A stretch of 64,000 nt of DNA from Pontibacillus halophilus JSM 076056 = DSM 19796 (GTDB taxonomy: Bacteria > Bacillota > Bacilli > Bacillales > BH030062). The notes beneath the pieces are model-generated. The model was not told the DNA's origin, searched no databases, and saw only the letters and a program-made list of their open reading frames with translations. The stretch spans positions 62,001-126,000 of the forward strand of contig NZ_AULI01000005.1 of the NCBI RefSeq assembly GCF_000425205.1. The letters are read 5' to 3'. The position numbers were made by a program, and so were the translations under genes. Numbering within the stretch: the first letter of the stretch is position 1; every line of letters starts with the position of its first letter. Positions 49,995 through 59,274 of the stretch are shown here, piece after piece.

Positions 49995-50183
49995 TTATAC
50001 GCGTTCTACTTTACCGGATTTAAGTGCACGTGCTGAAACGTAAACTTTTTTAGGTTTGCCATCAACCATGATACGTACTTTTTGAACGTTAGATTTCCAG
50101 TTACGTTTATTAGCATTCATTGCGTGTGAACGAGTGTTACCAGAAGTCGTTTTACGACCTGTTACTGCACATTTACGAGCCAT
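49995..50183 (-). CDS. rpmB: 50S ribosomal protein L28
   Basis: Protein of 62 residues of the large ribosomal subunit, almost the same as B. subtilis L28 ([44 protein letters not shown]). It keeps only one cysteine, so this is the zinc-independent form. RBS on the minus strand is TAGGAGGGAT. The gene is alone and opposite to its neighbours, as in B. subtilis. Confidence 0.98.
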   Translation of the reverse strand: MARKCAVTGRKTTSGNTRSHAMNANKRNWKSNVQKVRIMVDGKPKKVYVSARALKSGKVERV

Positions 50184-50236
50184 ATCTATCCCTCCTAATG
50201 CTATGATAGCTCATGTATAGCTTCAAATACTTATTC

Positions 50237-50265
50237 AATTTATCATATCCAATGCCTGATATCAA
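50237..50265 (-). promoter_or_regulatory. Sigma-A promoter of rpmB
   Basis: On the minus strand TTGATA (50260-50265) and TAAATT (50237-50242) have a 17-base spacer, and TGA before the -10 forms an extended element. Confidence 0.65.
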
Positions 50266-50359
50266 GAGGGTTAAGGAAATATATCAAGAAAAGTAACTTG
50301 ACAGACATTCAGATTTCGTCCATTGTATAAAGGGGTTTTTTAACACGTTGAGGCAATCC

Positions 50360-50388
50360 TTTCAAAATAATACGGCATATAGTAAAAT
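50360..50388 (+). promoter_or_regulatory. Candidate sigma-A promoter of yloU-fakA
   Basis: TTTCAA at 50360-50365 and TAAAAT at 50383-50388 with a 17-base spacer, 38 bases before yloU. Confidence 0.5.
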
Positions 50389-50426
50389 AACCTTAAGTTT
50401 GCATATGAACGAAGGAGGATCTATAT

Positions 50427-50789
50427 ATGTCCATTGATTTAAACACCAATTATGGTCATGTCACAATTACGAACGAAGTCATTTCAACAGTTGCCGGTGG
50501 TGCAGCAGTCGAATGCTATGGCATTGTAGGCATGGCATCGAAAAATCAAATTAAAGACGGACTTGCCGATATTCTACGTAAGGAGAACTTCTCTAAAGGA
50601 GTTGTCGTTCGTCAAGAAGACGGACAAGTACACATTGACATGTACATCATTGTCAGCTACGGAACGAAGATCTCAGAAGTAGCTCATAATGTTCAGTCTC
50701 AAGTCAAATATACATTAGATAAAACGGTTGGATTGTCTGTTGATTCTGTAAATGTATACATTCATGGTGTACAAGTAGCAAATGACTAA
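50427..50789 (+). CDS. yloU: Asp23/Gls24 family protein YloU
   Basis: Member of the Asp23 envelope stress family (120 residues). Recognisable blocks are ITNEVISTVAGGAAVECYGIVGM, HIDMYIIVSYGTKISEVAHNVQSQVKYTL and VDSVNVYIHGV. It has no membrane span; related proteins bind the membrane through AmaP. It is coupled to fakA, 33 bases downstream, in nearly all Firmicutes, suggesting a link to fatty-acid activation. RBS is GAAGGAGG. Confidence 0.92.
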   Translation: MSIDLNTNYGHVTITNEVISTVAGGAAVECYGIVGMASKNQIKDGLADILRKENFSKGVVVRQEDGQVHIDMYIIVSYGTKISEVAHNVQSQVKYTLDKTVGLSVDSVNVYIHGVQVAND

Positions 50790-50822
50790 GTATAGGTTAG
50801 TGCAGTGAAGGAGGAAAATGGA

Positions 50823-52499
50823 GTGACGATACGAACGTTAGATGGAGCAACGTTTGCGCAAATGGTTCTCACGGGTGCGAACCATTTAACCAACAACGCA
50901 AAAATGATCGACGCTCTTAACGTATTCCCTGTACCAGACGGTGATACAGGAACTAATATGAACTTGTCCATGACAAGTGGCGCGAATGAAGTAAGAAATG
51001 TTGTAACAAACCATGTAGGAGAAGTAGGAAAGAGTCTGGCTAAAGGCCTCCTAATGGGTGCTAGAGGGAACTCTGGTGTGATTCTATCTCAATTATTCCG
51101 AGGCTTCTCGAAAGCTGTTGAAGATAAGGAAACGATTACGACAGCTGAATTTGCTGAAGCTTTGCAATCAGGTGTAAAAACGGCTTATAAAGCAGTCATG
51201 AAGCCTGTAGAAGGAACAATCTTGACGGTTGCTAAAGAATCTGCTCAAGCTGCAGAGTCTTTAGCTCAAGAACATGAAGACCATATTGAATTTCTTGAAG
51301 CTGTATTGAAAGAGGCTAAAGCTTCTCTTAAGCGAACTCCTGAATTGCTTCCAGTCTTAAAGGAAGTAGGAGTCGTAGATAGTGGTGGTCAAGGACTAGT
51401 TACCATTTATGAAGGTTTCCTTGCGAACTTAAAAGGGGAAGAATTACCTGCTCATTCTGGTGACTTAAATAATTCTATGGACGAGATGGTGAATGCTGAG
51501 CACCATAAGCTTGCTCAGGACTTCATGGATACAGATGACATCGTCTATGGATACTGCACGGAATTCATGGTGAAGTTTGAAGAGGACAAGTTGAAGGAAA
51601 CACCTTATGATGAAGAGGCATTCCGCCAAGCGTTATCTGAACGAGGAGATTCTCTTCTTGTTGTCTCAGACGAAGACCTTGTTAAGGTTCACGTTCACAC
51701 AGAACAACCTGGTGAAGCATTGAATATGGCCCAGTCATACGGCAGTCTCATTAACATGAAGATTGAGAACATGCGCGAACAGCATACATCCATTGTAGGG
51801 GACCAGAAGTCTAGTGAATCGAAGCAAGAAAAGCCTAAAGAAGAATTTGGTATTGTGTCGGTAGCTATGGGAACTGGCATTAAAGAAATGCTAGAAAGCC
51901 TTGGAGCATCTGTTGTCATTGAAGGCGGCCAGACGATGAACCCAAGTACCCAAGATATCGCAAATGCAATTCAACAAGCAAATGCTAAAAACGTGATTGT
52001 GCTTCCAAACAATAAGAACATTGTCATGGCAGCAGAGCAAGCAGCAGAACTTGCTGAAGAACAAGTTGTTGTTGTGCCAACGAAGACAGTACCTCAAGGA
52101 ATGAGTGCTCTTCTTGCCTTCTTGCCAGACCAATCTCTTGAAGAGAATGAGAAAGCAATGAAGGAAGCTGCTCAGCAAGTGAAGACAGGTCAAATCACCT
52201 ATGCCGTGCGAGATACTCAAATCGAAGGTGTAGACATTGAAAAAGGCCATTTCATGGGTATTATCGATGGGAAGATTAGTTCTTCCAACCAAGATAAACT
52301 ACAAACAACAAAGCAGTTGCTGCTCGATATGATTGATGAGGATGAAGATGAAATCATCACAATCATCCAGGGTGAAGAAGCAACGAGTGAAGAAGTGGAA
52401 ACGATTGAAGCGTTTATTGAAGAGCGCTTTGAGGATATGGAAGTTGAAATTCATAAAGGGAATCAACCGATTTATTCCTTTATTTTCTCCGTTGAATAA
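50823..52499 (+). CDS. fakA: Fatty acid kinase catalytic subunit FakA (YloV, DAK1/DegV-like)
   Basis: FakA phosphorylates exogenous fatty acids held by a FakB (DegV) partner; acyl phosphate then enters phospholipid synthesis through PlsY or PlsX. The N-terminal DhaL-like kinase domain contains NVFPVPDGDTGTNMNLSM and GARGNSGVILSQLFRG. The middle domain and C-terminal DegV-like domain (VLPNNKNIVMAAEQAA) follow. Length is 558 residues. GTG at 50823 follows AAGGAGG by eight bases; six upstream codons include the binding site. No fakB is adjacent; plsX is at 58.3 kb. Confidence 0.93.
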   Translation: MTIRTLDGATFAQMVLTGANHLTNNAKMIDALNVFPVPDGDTGTNMNLSMTSGANEVRNVVTNHVGEVGKSLAKGLLMGARGNSGVILSQLFRGFSKAVEDKETITTAEFAEALQSGVKTAYKAVMKPVEGTILTVAKESAQAAESLAQEHEDHIEFLEAVLKEAKASLKRTPELLPVLKEVGVVDSGGQGLVTIYEGFLANLKGEELPAHSGDLNNSMDEMVNAEHHKLAQDFMDTDDIVYGYCTEFMVKFEEDKLKETPYDEEAFRQALSERGDSLLVVSDEDLVKVHVHTEQPGEALNMAQSYGSLINMKIENMREQHTSIVGDQKSSESKQEKPKEEFGIVSVAMGTGIKEMLESLGASVVIEGGQTMNPSTQDIANAIQQANAKNVIVLPNNKNIVMAAEQAAELAEEQVVVVPTKTVPQGMSALLAFLPDQSLEENEKAMKEAAQQVKTGQITYAVRDTQIEGVDIEKGHFMGIIDGKISSSNQDKLQTTKQLLLDMIDEDEDEIITIIQGEEATSEEVETIEAFIEERFEDMEVEIHKGNQPIYSFIFSVE

Positions 52500-52540
52500 G
52501 AAAAAGTGCGTAACCAGTTATGGTTACGCACTTTTTTTAT
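52500..52540. terminator. Bidirectional terminator between fakA and the second purine permease
   Basis: AAAAAGTGCGTAACC / GGTTACGCACTTTTTTT, a 15-bp stem with six-base loop. Confidence 0.92.
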
Positions 52541-53796
52541 GTTTGGATGCCTTGTAAGACAAACTGAATCACAAATAAAATCGCAATGATGAGAAGCGTT
52601 GCATTTACTTCTTGTTGTCGCCGAACGGCTAGTTTGGCGATTGGATACGCAATAAAGCCAAACGCCATGCCATCAGCAATGCTGTACGTGAATGGAATCA
52701 TGGTAATAATCAAAAATGCTGGAATCATTTCTGATACATCTTGAAAGTCGATGTGTTTAATGTTCTGAACCATTAACGATCCCACTATAATTAAGATCGG
52801 GCTGATGGCCATAGATGGAATCATCGAAATGAATGGAATCAAGGCAATGGTCGCTAAGAATAAGACACCAACTGTAATGGAGGTCGTTTTCGTACGACCA
52901 TTTGAAGCAATGGCTGCAGCGCTTTCCGCAGATGAAACGGTAGGTGACGTCCCGAAGAACGCGCACGTTAAGCTTGAGAACGCAGTTGATTGAAAGGAGC
53001 GCTTAAATTTATGCGGTGCATTCAACATGGATAGCTGTCCGTTAATCAACCCCATGTTCTCAAAGACAAGCACGACTGTGAGTGGGAATACACTTGTCCA
53101 GAATGCAATCTCATTAAATGCGCCTAGAGATGGAATCATCCATAAGGCCTGATCTGATGAGAAAGCTGTACCTTGGCTCGTATTCTGTACACCGAATAAG
53201 AAAGCTAAGCCTGTTCCGACTAGAATCGTAATTAAGAAATTACCAGGTACGTTCTTTGTGAACAAATAGATCCCGACAGCCAACGTCATTAACGTGACGA
53301 GCACTTCAGGTGAGCTGAAAGACCCGATTTCGATAAGGGAATGTTCACCTCGTTGGATGAGTGCGCCCTTCTCAATTCCTATAAACGTTAGGAAAAGACC
53401 AAGACCAACCGTGATTGCGTGTTTCAAAGAATCTGGAATGCTTGCTTGGAGCCAGCCACCAAGCTTTGTAAAGGCGATGGCAAGAAACAGTATGGAAGAT
53501 ACGAGAATGACCCCGAGTCCTTCTGCATACGTCAAAGAAGTCCCTTGTACAATCGCGTAAGAGAACAAGACGTTGACGCCCATTCCTGGAATTAGAATCA
53601 TCGGGGCGTTTGCCCAAAATCCGATTAGTAAACACCCAACGAAACTAGCGAGGATGGTTGCCATGATCCCGGCTTGCATCGGAAGACCTGCATCGTGAAG
53701 GATGGAGCTATTAACAGCAATGATATACACCGTCGTAAAATAGCCAATCACTCCAGCCATGATTTCCGTCTTCCAATTGGTTTTGTTTTGATTCAT
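52537..53796 (-). CDS. NCS2 AzgA-like purine permease (second copy)
   Basis: Membrane protein of 419 residues with about 13 hydrophobic stretches. AzgA-type blocks are EIMAGVIGYFTTVYIIAVNSSIL, MILIPGMGVNVLFSYA, LVFENMGLINGQLSML and CAFFGTSPTVSSAESAAAIASNGRTK. It differs clearly from the copy at 32.3 kb: here the substrate loop has FENMG in place of FDTTG, the form seen in PbuO-like members, so it may prefer another purine. ATG at 53796 follows AGAAGG; codons further upstream have no binding site. It is an insertion on the opposite strand between fakA and sdaAB. Confidence 0.86.
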   Translation of the reverse strand: MNQNKTNWKTEIMAGVIGYFTTVYIIAVNSSILHDAGLPMQAGIMATILASFVGCLLIGFWANAPMILIPGMGVNVLFSYAIVQGTSLTYAEGLGVILVSSILFLAIAFTKLGGWLQASIPDSLKHAITVGLGLFLTFIGIEKGALIQRGEHSLIEIGSFSSPEVLVTLMTLAVGIYLFTKNVPGNFLITILVGTGLAFLFGVQNTSQGTAFSSDQALWMIPSLGAFNEIAFWTSVFPLTVVLVFENMGLINGQLSMLNAPHKFKRSFQSTAFSSLTCAFFGTSPTVSSAESAAAIASNGRTKTTSITVGVLFLATIALIPFISMIPSMAISPILIIVGSLMVQNIKHIDFQDVSEMIPAFLIITMIPFTYSIADGMAFGFIAYPIAKLAVRRQQEVNATLLIIAILFVIQFVLQGIQT

Positions 53797-53929
53797 GATG
53801 AAAATCCTTCTTGTGTAATAGCCCTCTCCCACCCGATTATGTCCGCGCATAATCCACAAGTAATAATTATAGAAGGGAAAGTTAGGCGGTGCAAGTCTTT
53901 AGAAGGTCGGCTTAGCTGTGTTTTTTTGA

Positions 53930-53935
53930 TATAAT
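53930..53935 (+). promoter_or_regulatory. Probable -10 element of sdaAB-sdaAA
   Basis: A perfect TATAAT, 45 bases before sdaAB. The region 17 bases upstream has no good -35 match. Confidence 0.5.
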
Positions 53936-53980
53936 GTAGAGTGGAATTCGTTTTACCTTTTAATTGAGGAGGTTGTGCAG

Positions 53981-54643
53981 ATGAAGTTTAAGTCTGTTTT
54001 CGATATTATTGGTCCAGTAATGATTGGGCCGTCAAGCTCCCATACAGCTGGGGCTGCAAGGATTGGAAGAGTTGCCCGCACCTTATTTGGTCGTGAGCCG
54101 AAAACGGTGGCGATCTCGCTTTATGGTTCTTTCGCAAAGACATACAAAGGGCATGGGACTGATGTGGCATTAGTTGGCGGTGTGCTCGACTATGATACAT
54201 ATGATACACGGATATCCACATCCCTTGAGACGGCGAAAGAAAAGGGGATTCGTGTGACGATTACAGAAGAAGATGCCCATGCTGATCATCCGAATACAGC
54301 AAGAATTCGATTAGGCGATGACCAAGGAGACCTTGAACTTGTCGGAATTTCAATTGGTGGAGGAAAAGCTGAAATTACAGAGTTAAATGGGTTTGAGCTT
54401 CGCTTATCAGGTAGCCATCCTGCTATTCTTGTTATGCACAATGACCGATTTGGTGCGATTGCGTCGATAACACAAGTATTGGCGAAGCATGAAATCAACA
54501 TTGGACATATGGAAGTATCACGTAAAGAAGTGGGGAAAGAGGCGTTGATGGTCATTGAAGTTGACCAGAACATCCCTGATGCACTTCTTACAGAACTAGA
54601 AGAACAGAATCATATCTTACAAGTCGCTCGAGTCGTTGAGTAA
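53981..54643 (+). CDS. sdaAB: L-serine dehydratase, iron-sulfur-dependent, beta subunit
   Basis: Together with SdaAA it deaminates serine to pyruvate. The sequence is close to B. subtilis SdaAB: SVFDIIGPVMIGPSSSHTAGAARIGRVAR, YGSFAKTYKGHGTDVAL, ISIGGGKAEITELNGFELRLSG, and a C-terminal ACT domain from about residue 148. It has 220 residues. ATG at 53981 is eight bases after GAGGAGG. A TATAAT at 53930-53935 probably belongs to its promoter. sdaAA follows after 42 bases. Confidence 0.96.
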   Translation: MKFKSVFDIIGPVMIGPSSSHTAGAARIGRVARTLFGREPKTVAISLYGSFAKTYKGHGTDVALVGGVLDYDTYDTRISTSLETAKEKGIRVTITEEDAHADHPNTARIRLGDDQGDLELVGISIGGGKAEITELNGFELRLSGSHPAILVMHNDRFGAIASITQVLAKHEINIGHMEVSRKEVGKEALMVIEVDQNIPDALLTELEEQNHILQVARVVE

Positions 54644-54685
54644 CTAAACGGGTGTTAGCGCTTACAATTATAAAGGAGGACTACG

Positions 54686-55567
54686 ATGTTTAAGAACGTT
54701 GCAGAATTAGTAGAACTATGTGAGACAGAAGGAATTCAAATTTCAGAAGCCATGATTCGTCAAGAGATGGAAGTGAAAGAACGAAGTCGTGAAGAGATTT
54801 ACAATCAAATGGAGAGAAACTTAACGGTTATGGAAGAGGCAGTCGAGAAAGGTCTACAAGGTGTCCAATCTGTATCTGGATTAACTGGCGGTGATGCTGT
54901 TCTAATCCAACAATATATGCAAAATCATGAACCTCTATCAGGACAAATTGTAATGGATGCCGTAAGTAAGGCGGTAGCGACGAACGAAGTGAACGCTGCT
55001 ATGGGAACAATCTGTGCGACTCCGACGGCTGGGAGTGCCGGGTGTGTACCAGGAACACTCTTTGCGGTGAAAAACAAATTAAACCCAACTCGTGAACAAA
55101 TGGTTCGTTATTTGTTTACTTCTGGAGCATTTGGATTTGTTGTGGCGAACAACGCTTCAATATCTGGTGCAGAAGGAGGATGCCAAGCAGAAGTAGGTTC
55201 GGCTGCAGGAATGGCCGCGGCTGCCATTGTTGAAATGGCAGGCGGTACTCCGAGTCAGTCGGCTGAGGCGATGGCGATTACACTTAAGAATATGCTTGGA
55301 CTTGTATGTGACCCAGTTGCGGGGTTGGTTGAGGTTCCTTGTGTGAAGCGTAATGCGATGGGAGCGTCCAATGCTGTTGTAGCTGCTGATATGGCACTTG
55401 CAGGTGTGACGAGCCGAATTCCATGTGATGAAGTCATTGATGCGATGTATCGAATTGGGCAAACGATGCCAGTAGCGCTACGAGAGACTGCTCAAGGAGG
55501 ACTAGCTGCTACACCAACCGGTCGCGAATTAGAAGCGAAGATCTACGGAATTAACTTAACAAAGTGA
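54686..55567 (+). CDS. sdaAA: L-serine dehydratase, iron-sulfur-dependent, alpha subunit
   Basis: Catalytic [4Fe-4S] subunit, 293 residues. Cluster and substrate loops are ICATPTAGSAGCVPG, ISGAEGGCQAEVGSAAGMAAA, GLVCDPVAGLVEVPCVKRNAMGA. The four-cysteine pattern of type 2 serine dehydratases is intact. ATG follows AAAGGAGGACT. recG follows 10 bases later and may share the transcript. Confidence 0.96.
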   Translation: MFKNVAELVELCETEGIQISEAMIRQEMEVKERSREEIYNQMERNLTVMEEAVEKGLQGVQSVSGLTGGDAVLIQQYMQNHEPLSGQIVMDAVSKAVATNEVNAAMGTICATPTAGSAGCVPGTLFAVKNKLNPTREQMVRYLFTSGAFGFVVANNASISGAEGGCQAEVGSAAGMAAAAIVEMAGGTPSQSAEAMAITLKNMLGLVCDPVAGLVEVPCVKRNAMGASNAVVAADMALAGVTSRIPCDEVIDAMYRIGQTMPVALRETAQGGLAATPTGRELEAKIYGINLTK

Positions 55568-55577
55568 GTGAAAGCTA

Positions 55578-57608
55578 TTGATACAACAATCCGTCACAGA
55601 AGTAAAAGGGGTAGGAGATAAATTCGCAGAAGAATTGGCCCCCATGGGGATTCATACGGTAGAGGATTTATTATTCTATTTTCCGTTTCGTTACGATGAG
55701 TTTGAAGTCAAGCCGCTAGCAGAGCTTCTACATGATGAGAAAGCTACGATTGAGGGTCAGGTTATTGGTGAACCGACCCTCACCTTTTATGGGAAAAAGA
55801 AGTCGAAATTAACGGTAACGTTACAGGTCGAGCACTACGCGGTAAAGGCTGTCATGTTTAACCGAGCATTCGTCAAGAAACAACTACAGGCTGGGGATAC
55901 TGTAACCGTTACAGGAAAGTGGGACCAACGGAGGCTCCAAATTACCGTTAGTCAGTTTAAGAAGGGGAAGGCGAAATCAGATACCCCCATTCAACCAGTT
56001 TACTACTTAAGAGGGAATGTACAATTGGCGCGGCTCAGGAAGACGATGAAAGAAGCGTTGCAGGAGTTTTCTGACGAGGTGGAGGAGTTATTGCCAGAGC
56101 GCTATTTGCATAGCTATAAGCTTCCTTCTAGGAAAGATGCGTTACATCAGATGCACTTTCCAGAGAATCATACCTTGTTAAAGCATGCTAGAAGACGATT
56201 TATTTATGAAGAATTCTTCGTATTTCAGCTTAAGATGCAGCTCATAAGAAAGCAACACCGTGAAGCAACGAAAGGAAATGCGGTCAAATATGATTCAAAG
56301 GCCGTCAAATCATTCGTTCATGCGCTTCCATTCGAGTTAACGGGCGCACAAAAGCGTTCACTGTCAGAAATTATGAAGGATATGTCATCGCCATACCGGA
56401 TGAATCGGTTGCTACAAGGAGATGTTGGTTCTGGGAAGACAGCCGTTGCCGCAATTGCCTTGTATGCATCTGTAACAGCAGGGAAACAAGGTGCGCTGAT
56501 GGTGCCGACTGAAATATTGGCAGAGCAACATTATGAATCGTTGGTGAAATTGTTCAAAGACCGTGCACACGTCGTGCTCTTAACAGGATCTGTTAAAGGA
56601 AAGCGTCGTCGTGAGATTCTATCTTTAATTGAAAGCGGAGAAGCTACAATTATTGTCGGTACACACGCCTTGATTCAAGATGAGGTGCTCTTCCATTCAC
56701 TTGGATTAGTCATAGTAGATGAGCAACACCGGTTTGGAGTGAACCAACGTCGTACGCTTCGGGATAAAGGGCTTGACCCGGATGTCTTATTTATGACAGC
56801 AACACCTATACCAAGAACTCTTGCCATTACGGCCTTTGGGGATATGGACGTTTCATTAATTGATGAGTTACCTGCAGGACGAAAGGAAGTAGAAACCTAC
56901 TGGGTCAAAGAACAAATGCTCGACCGAGTACTGGGCTTTATAAAGCGTGAACTTGACCTCGGTCACCAAGCCTATGTCATTAGTCCGCTCATAGAAGAAT
57001 CAGAAAAGCTAGATATCCAAAACGTAGTTGATTTACATGCGCAATTAAATGAGTACTTCAGCGAAGAAGTAGGATTGATGCACGGGAGATTGTCGACTGA
57101 TGAGAAAGAAGATGTGATGAAGCGATTCTCGAGCAATGAAGTTCAAATTCTTGTCTCTACAACCGTTGTAGAAGTTGGGGTGAACGTTCCGAATGCAACA
57201 ATCATGTTGATTTATGATGCTGAGCGGTTCGGTTTGTCGCAGCTTCACCAGTTGCGCGGTCGTGTCGGTCGTGGCAGCCACCAAAGTTACTGCATTCTTC
57301 TTGCCGACCCGAAAAATGATGTGGGGAAAGAGCGGATGCGAATTATGACCGAAACCTCCAATGGCTTTGAGCTCTCTGAACAGGATTTGAAATTAAGGGG
57401 ACCTGGCGATTTCTTTGGAAGAAAACAAAGTGGGATGCCTGAATTTAAAGTAGGGGACATGGTCCATGATTATCGGGCTCTTGAGACGGCTCGCCAAGAT
57501 GCGAGCGAATTAATACAATCCAATGAGCTTGAAAATAATCCAGAATTTAAGGCGCTACGTGATGTGTTGAAGCAGGATGCGTATTTAAAAGGCCAAATTC
57601 TCGACTGA
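55578..57608 (+). CDS. recG: ATP-dependent DNA helicase RecG
   Basis: Branch-migration helicase that reverses stalled forks. The N-terminal wedge/OB domain (about 1-200) includes GVGDKFAEELAPMGIHTVEDLLFYFP. Walker A is GDVGSGKTAVAA, the DEAH-type box is DEQHR, and motif VI is HQLRGRVGRG. The TRG motif follows near the end (DFFGRKQSG). Length is 676 residues. TTG at 55578 is the start; its binding site (AGTGAAAG) is weak, suggesting coupling to sdaAA. Confidence 0.96.
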   Translation: MIQQSVTEVKGVGDKFAEELAPMGIHTVEDLLFYFPFRYDEFEVKPLAELLHDEKATIEGQVIGEPTLTFYGKKKSKLTVTLQVEHYAVKAVMFNRAFVKKQLQAGDTVTVTGKWDQRRLQITVSQFKKGKAKSDTPIQPVYYLRGNVQLARLRKTMKEALQEFSDEVEELLPERYLHSYKLPSRKDALHQMHFPENHTLLKHARRRFIYEEFFVFQLKMQLIRKQHREATKGNAVKYDSKAVKSFVHALPFELTGAQKRSLSEIMKDMSSPYRMNRLLQGDVGSGKTAVAAIALYASVTAGKQGALMVPTEILAEQHYESLVKLFKDRAHVVLLTGSVKGKRRREILSLIESGEATIIVGTHALIQDEVLFHSLGLVIVDEQHRFGVNQRRTLRDKGLDPDVLFMTATPIPRTLAITAFGDMDVSLIDELPAGRKEVETYWVKEQMLDRVLGFIKRELDLGHQAYVISPLIEESEKLDIQNVVDLHAQLNEYFSEEVGLMHGRLSTDEKEDVMKRFSSNEVQILVSTTVVEVGVNVPNATIMLIYDAERFGLSQLHQLRGRVGRGSHQSYCILLADPKNDVGKERMRIMTETSNGFELSEQDLKLRGPGDFFGRKQSGMPEFKVGDMVHDYRALETARQDASELIQSNELENNPEFKALRDVLKQDAYLKGQILD

Positions 57609-57621
57609 TAATGGACGAGGG

Positions 57622-57671
57622 TTGCACGCAATAGCTTGGTATTATATACTGCTTTTAGTACCTAGTCATAA
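57622..57671 (+). promoter_or_regulatory. Sigma-A promoter and FapR operator of the fapR operon
   Basis: TTGCAC at 57622-57627 and TATACT at 57645-57650 (17-base spacer) form the promoter. TTAGTACCTAGTCATAA at 57655-57671 matches 14 of 17 positions of the FapR palindrome TTAGTACCTGGTACTAA and covers the expected transcription start. This predicts autorepression relieved by malonyl-CoA. Confidence 0.82.
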
Positions 57672-57688
57672 AACGGATGGTGTCGTCG

Positions 57689-58273
57689 ATGAAGCGGAAT
57701 AAGAAAGAAAGGCAACAAATCCTGAAAGATTCAATTGAACAAAGCCCGTTTGTGACAGATGAAGAGCTCGCATCTAAGTTTGGGGTGAGTATTCAAACCA
57801 TTCGCCTCGACCGAATGGAACTCTCCATTCCAGAATTGCGAAAACGGATTAGGTCTGTGGCTACGGATCAATGGAATGAAACGGTCCGCGCCCTGCCCAT
57901 TGACGAAGTTATTGGGGAAGTCATTGACTTAGAATTGGACGACCGAGCTATTTCCATACTTGAAATTAAAGAAGAGCACGTCTTCTCACGAAATCGAATT
58001 GCGCGTGGACATCATCTGTTTGCGCAAGCTAATTCACTTGCAGTAGCTGTAATTGATGATGAACTTGCCTTAACGTCTAAATCAGAGATTCGTTTTACCC
58101 GACAAGTAATTGAAGGGGAGCGAGTAGTAGCGAAGGCTACCGTTAAAGGAAATGATGAACGAGGGCGTACCATTGTCCAAGTATCGAGTACCGTTCAGGG
58201 CGAACTCGTCTTTAGTGGGGAGTTTGTCATGTATCGATCTCAAGATGAACAAGGGGAGGACGAAAAGAAATGA
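57689..58273 (+). CDS. fapR: Malonyl-CoA-responsive transcriptional repressor FapR
   Basis: Represses fatty-acid and phospholipid synthesis genes until malonyl-CoA binds. An N-terminal HTH ([23 protein letters not shown]) is joined to a hotdog-fold effector domain ([31 protein letters not shown]). ATG at 57689 is chosen by homology (MKRNKKERQ); an ATG four codons upstream is the alternative. That gives 194 residues. Its 3' end overlaps plsX by four bases. Confidence 0.96.
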   Translation: MKRNKKERQQILKDSIEQSPFVTDEELASKFGVSIQTIRLDRMELSIPELRKRIRSVATDQWNETVRALPIDEVIGEVIDLELDDRAISILEIKEEHVFSRNRIARGHHLFAQANSLAVAVIDDELALTSKSEIRFTRQVIEGERVVAKATVKGNDERGRTIVQVSSTVQGELVFSGEFVMYRSQDEQGEDEKK

Positions 58274-59274
58274 GAATTGCGATTGATGCAATGGGTGGAG
58301 ACCATGCACCTAAGGAGATTGTCGAGGGTGCAATAAAAGCCGTTCAATCCATTTCTGATCTGTCCATCACACTAATTGGGGACGAAGAAAGAATAAAACC
58401 CTATTTAACCGATACAGACCGGATTGAACTTATACATACGAATGAAGCCGTCACAAGTGAAGATGAGCCCGTTCGAGCTGTTCGAAGAAAGAAACAAGCG
58501 TCTATGGTCCTTATGACGAAAGAAGTGAAAGAGGGGCGAGCTGATGCATGTATTTCTGCTGGAAATACGGGCGCGCTCATGAGTGCAGGACTGTTTGGTG
58601 TTGGCCGTATTAAAGGGATTGACCGTCCAGCACTAAGCCCAACGCTTCCGACAATCGATGGGAAAGGTTTTCTCTTCTTGGACGTAGGTGCCAATGTGGA
58701 TGCGAAGCCTAACCACCTTGTTCAATATGCAGTAATGGGAGCTATTTACACAGAGAAAGTTCGTGGCATAGCCGAGCCTCGTGTAGGTCTATTAAACATT
58801 GGAACAGAGAATGGAAAAGGCAATGAGCTTACAAAGAAGGCATACGAATTGCTTAAGGATGCTCCGATAAACTTTGTAGGAAATGTAGAATCCCGTGATC
58901 TATTGAATGGAGTAGCAGATGTCGTTGTGACAGATGGATTTACTGGGAACATGACCTTGAAGACAATCGAGGGTACAGCAATGGGGATGTTCCAGATGAT
59001 GAAAGAGACATTTACTCAGAACGTTAAAACGAAGCTTGCAGCGGGACTTGTAAAGAATGAGTTACGTGGACTTCGTGATCAGCTTGATTACTCGGAATAT
59101 GGCGGAGCTGGCTTATTTGGATTAGATGCTCCTGTCATTAAAGCGCATGGCTCTTCAAATAGCCGAGCTGTTTATAATGCCATTAAACAAACGGTTCACA
59201 TTGTTGAGAACGATGTAATTTCAACCATTCGGAATAAAATTAGTGATTTGAATTTGGAGGAGGAGAACGAATGA
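58270..59274 (+). CDS. plsX: Phosphate acyltransferase PlsX
   Basis: Makes acyl phosphate from acyl-ACP, the acyl donor for PlsY. Conserved blocks in 334 residues: [64 protein letters not shown] and [23 protein letters not shown] overlap with fapR and with fabD shows tight coupling. Confidence 0.97.
   Translation: MRIAIDAMGGDHAPKEIVEGAIKAVQSISDLSITLIGDEERIKPYLTDTDRIELIHTNEAVTSEDEPVRAVRRKKQASMVLMTKEVKEGRADACISAGNTGALMSAGLFGVGRIKGIDRPALSPTLPTIDGKGFLFLDVGANVDAKPNHLVQYAVMGAIYTEKVRGIAEPRVGLLNIGTENGKGNELTKKAYELLKDAPINFVGNVESRDLLNGVADVVVTDGFTGNMTLKTIEGTAMGMFQMMKETFTQNVKTKLAAGLVKNELRGLRDQLDYSEYGGAGLFGLDAPVIKAHGSSNSRAVYNAIKQTVHIVENDVISTIRNKISDLNLEEENE

Noticed and set aside
50299-50326. TTGACA and TATAAA before yloU, considered as a promoter
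   Set aside because: The spacer is about 22 bases, too long for an ordinary sigma-A promoter; the TTTCAA/TAAAAT pair closer to yloU fits better.
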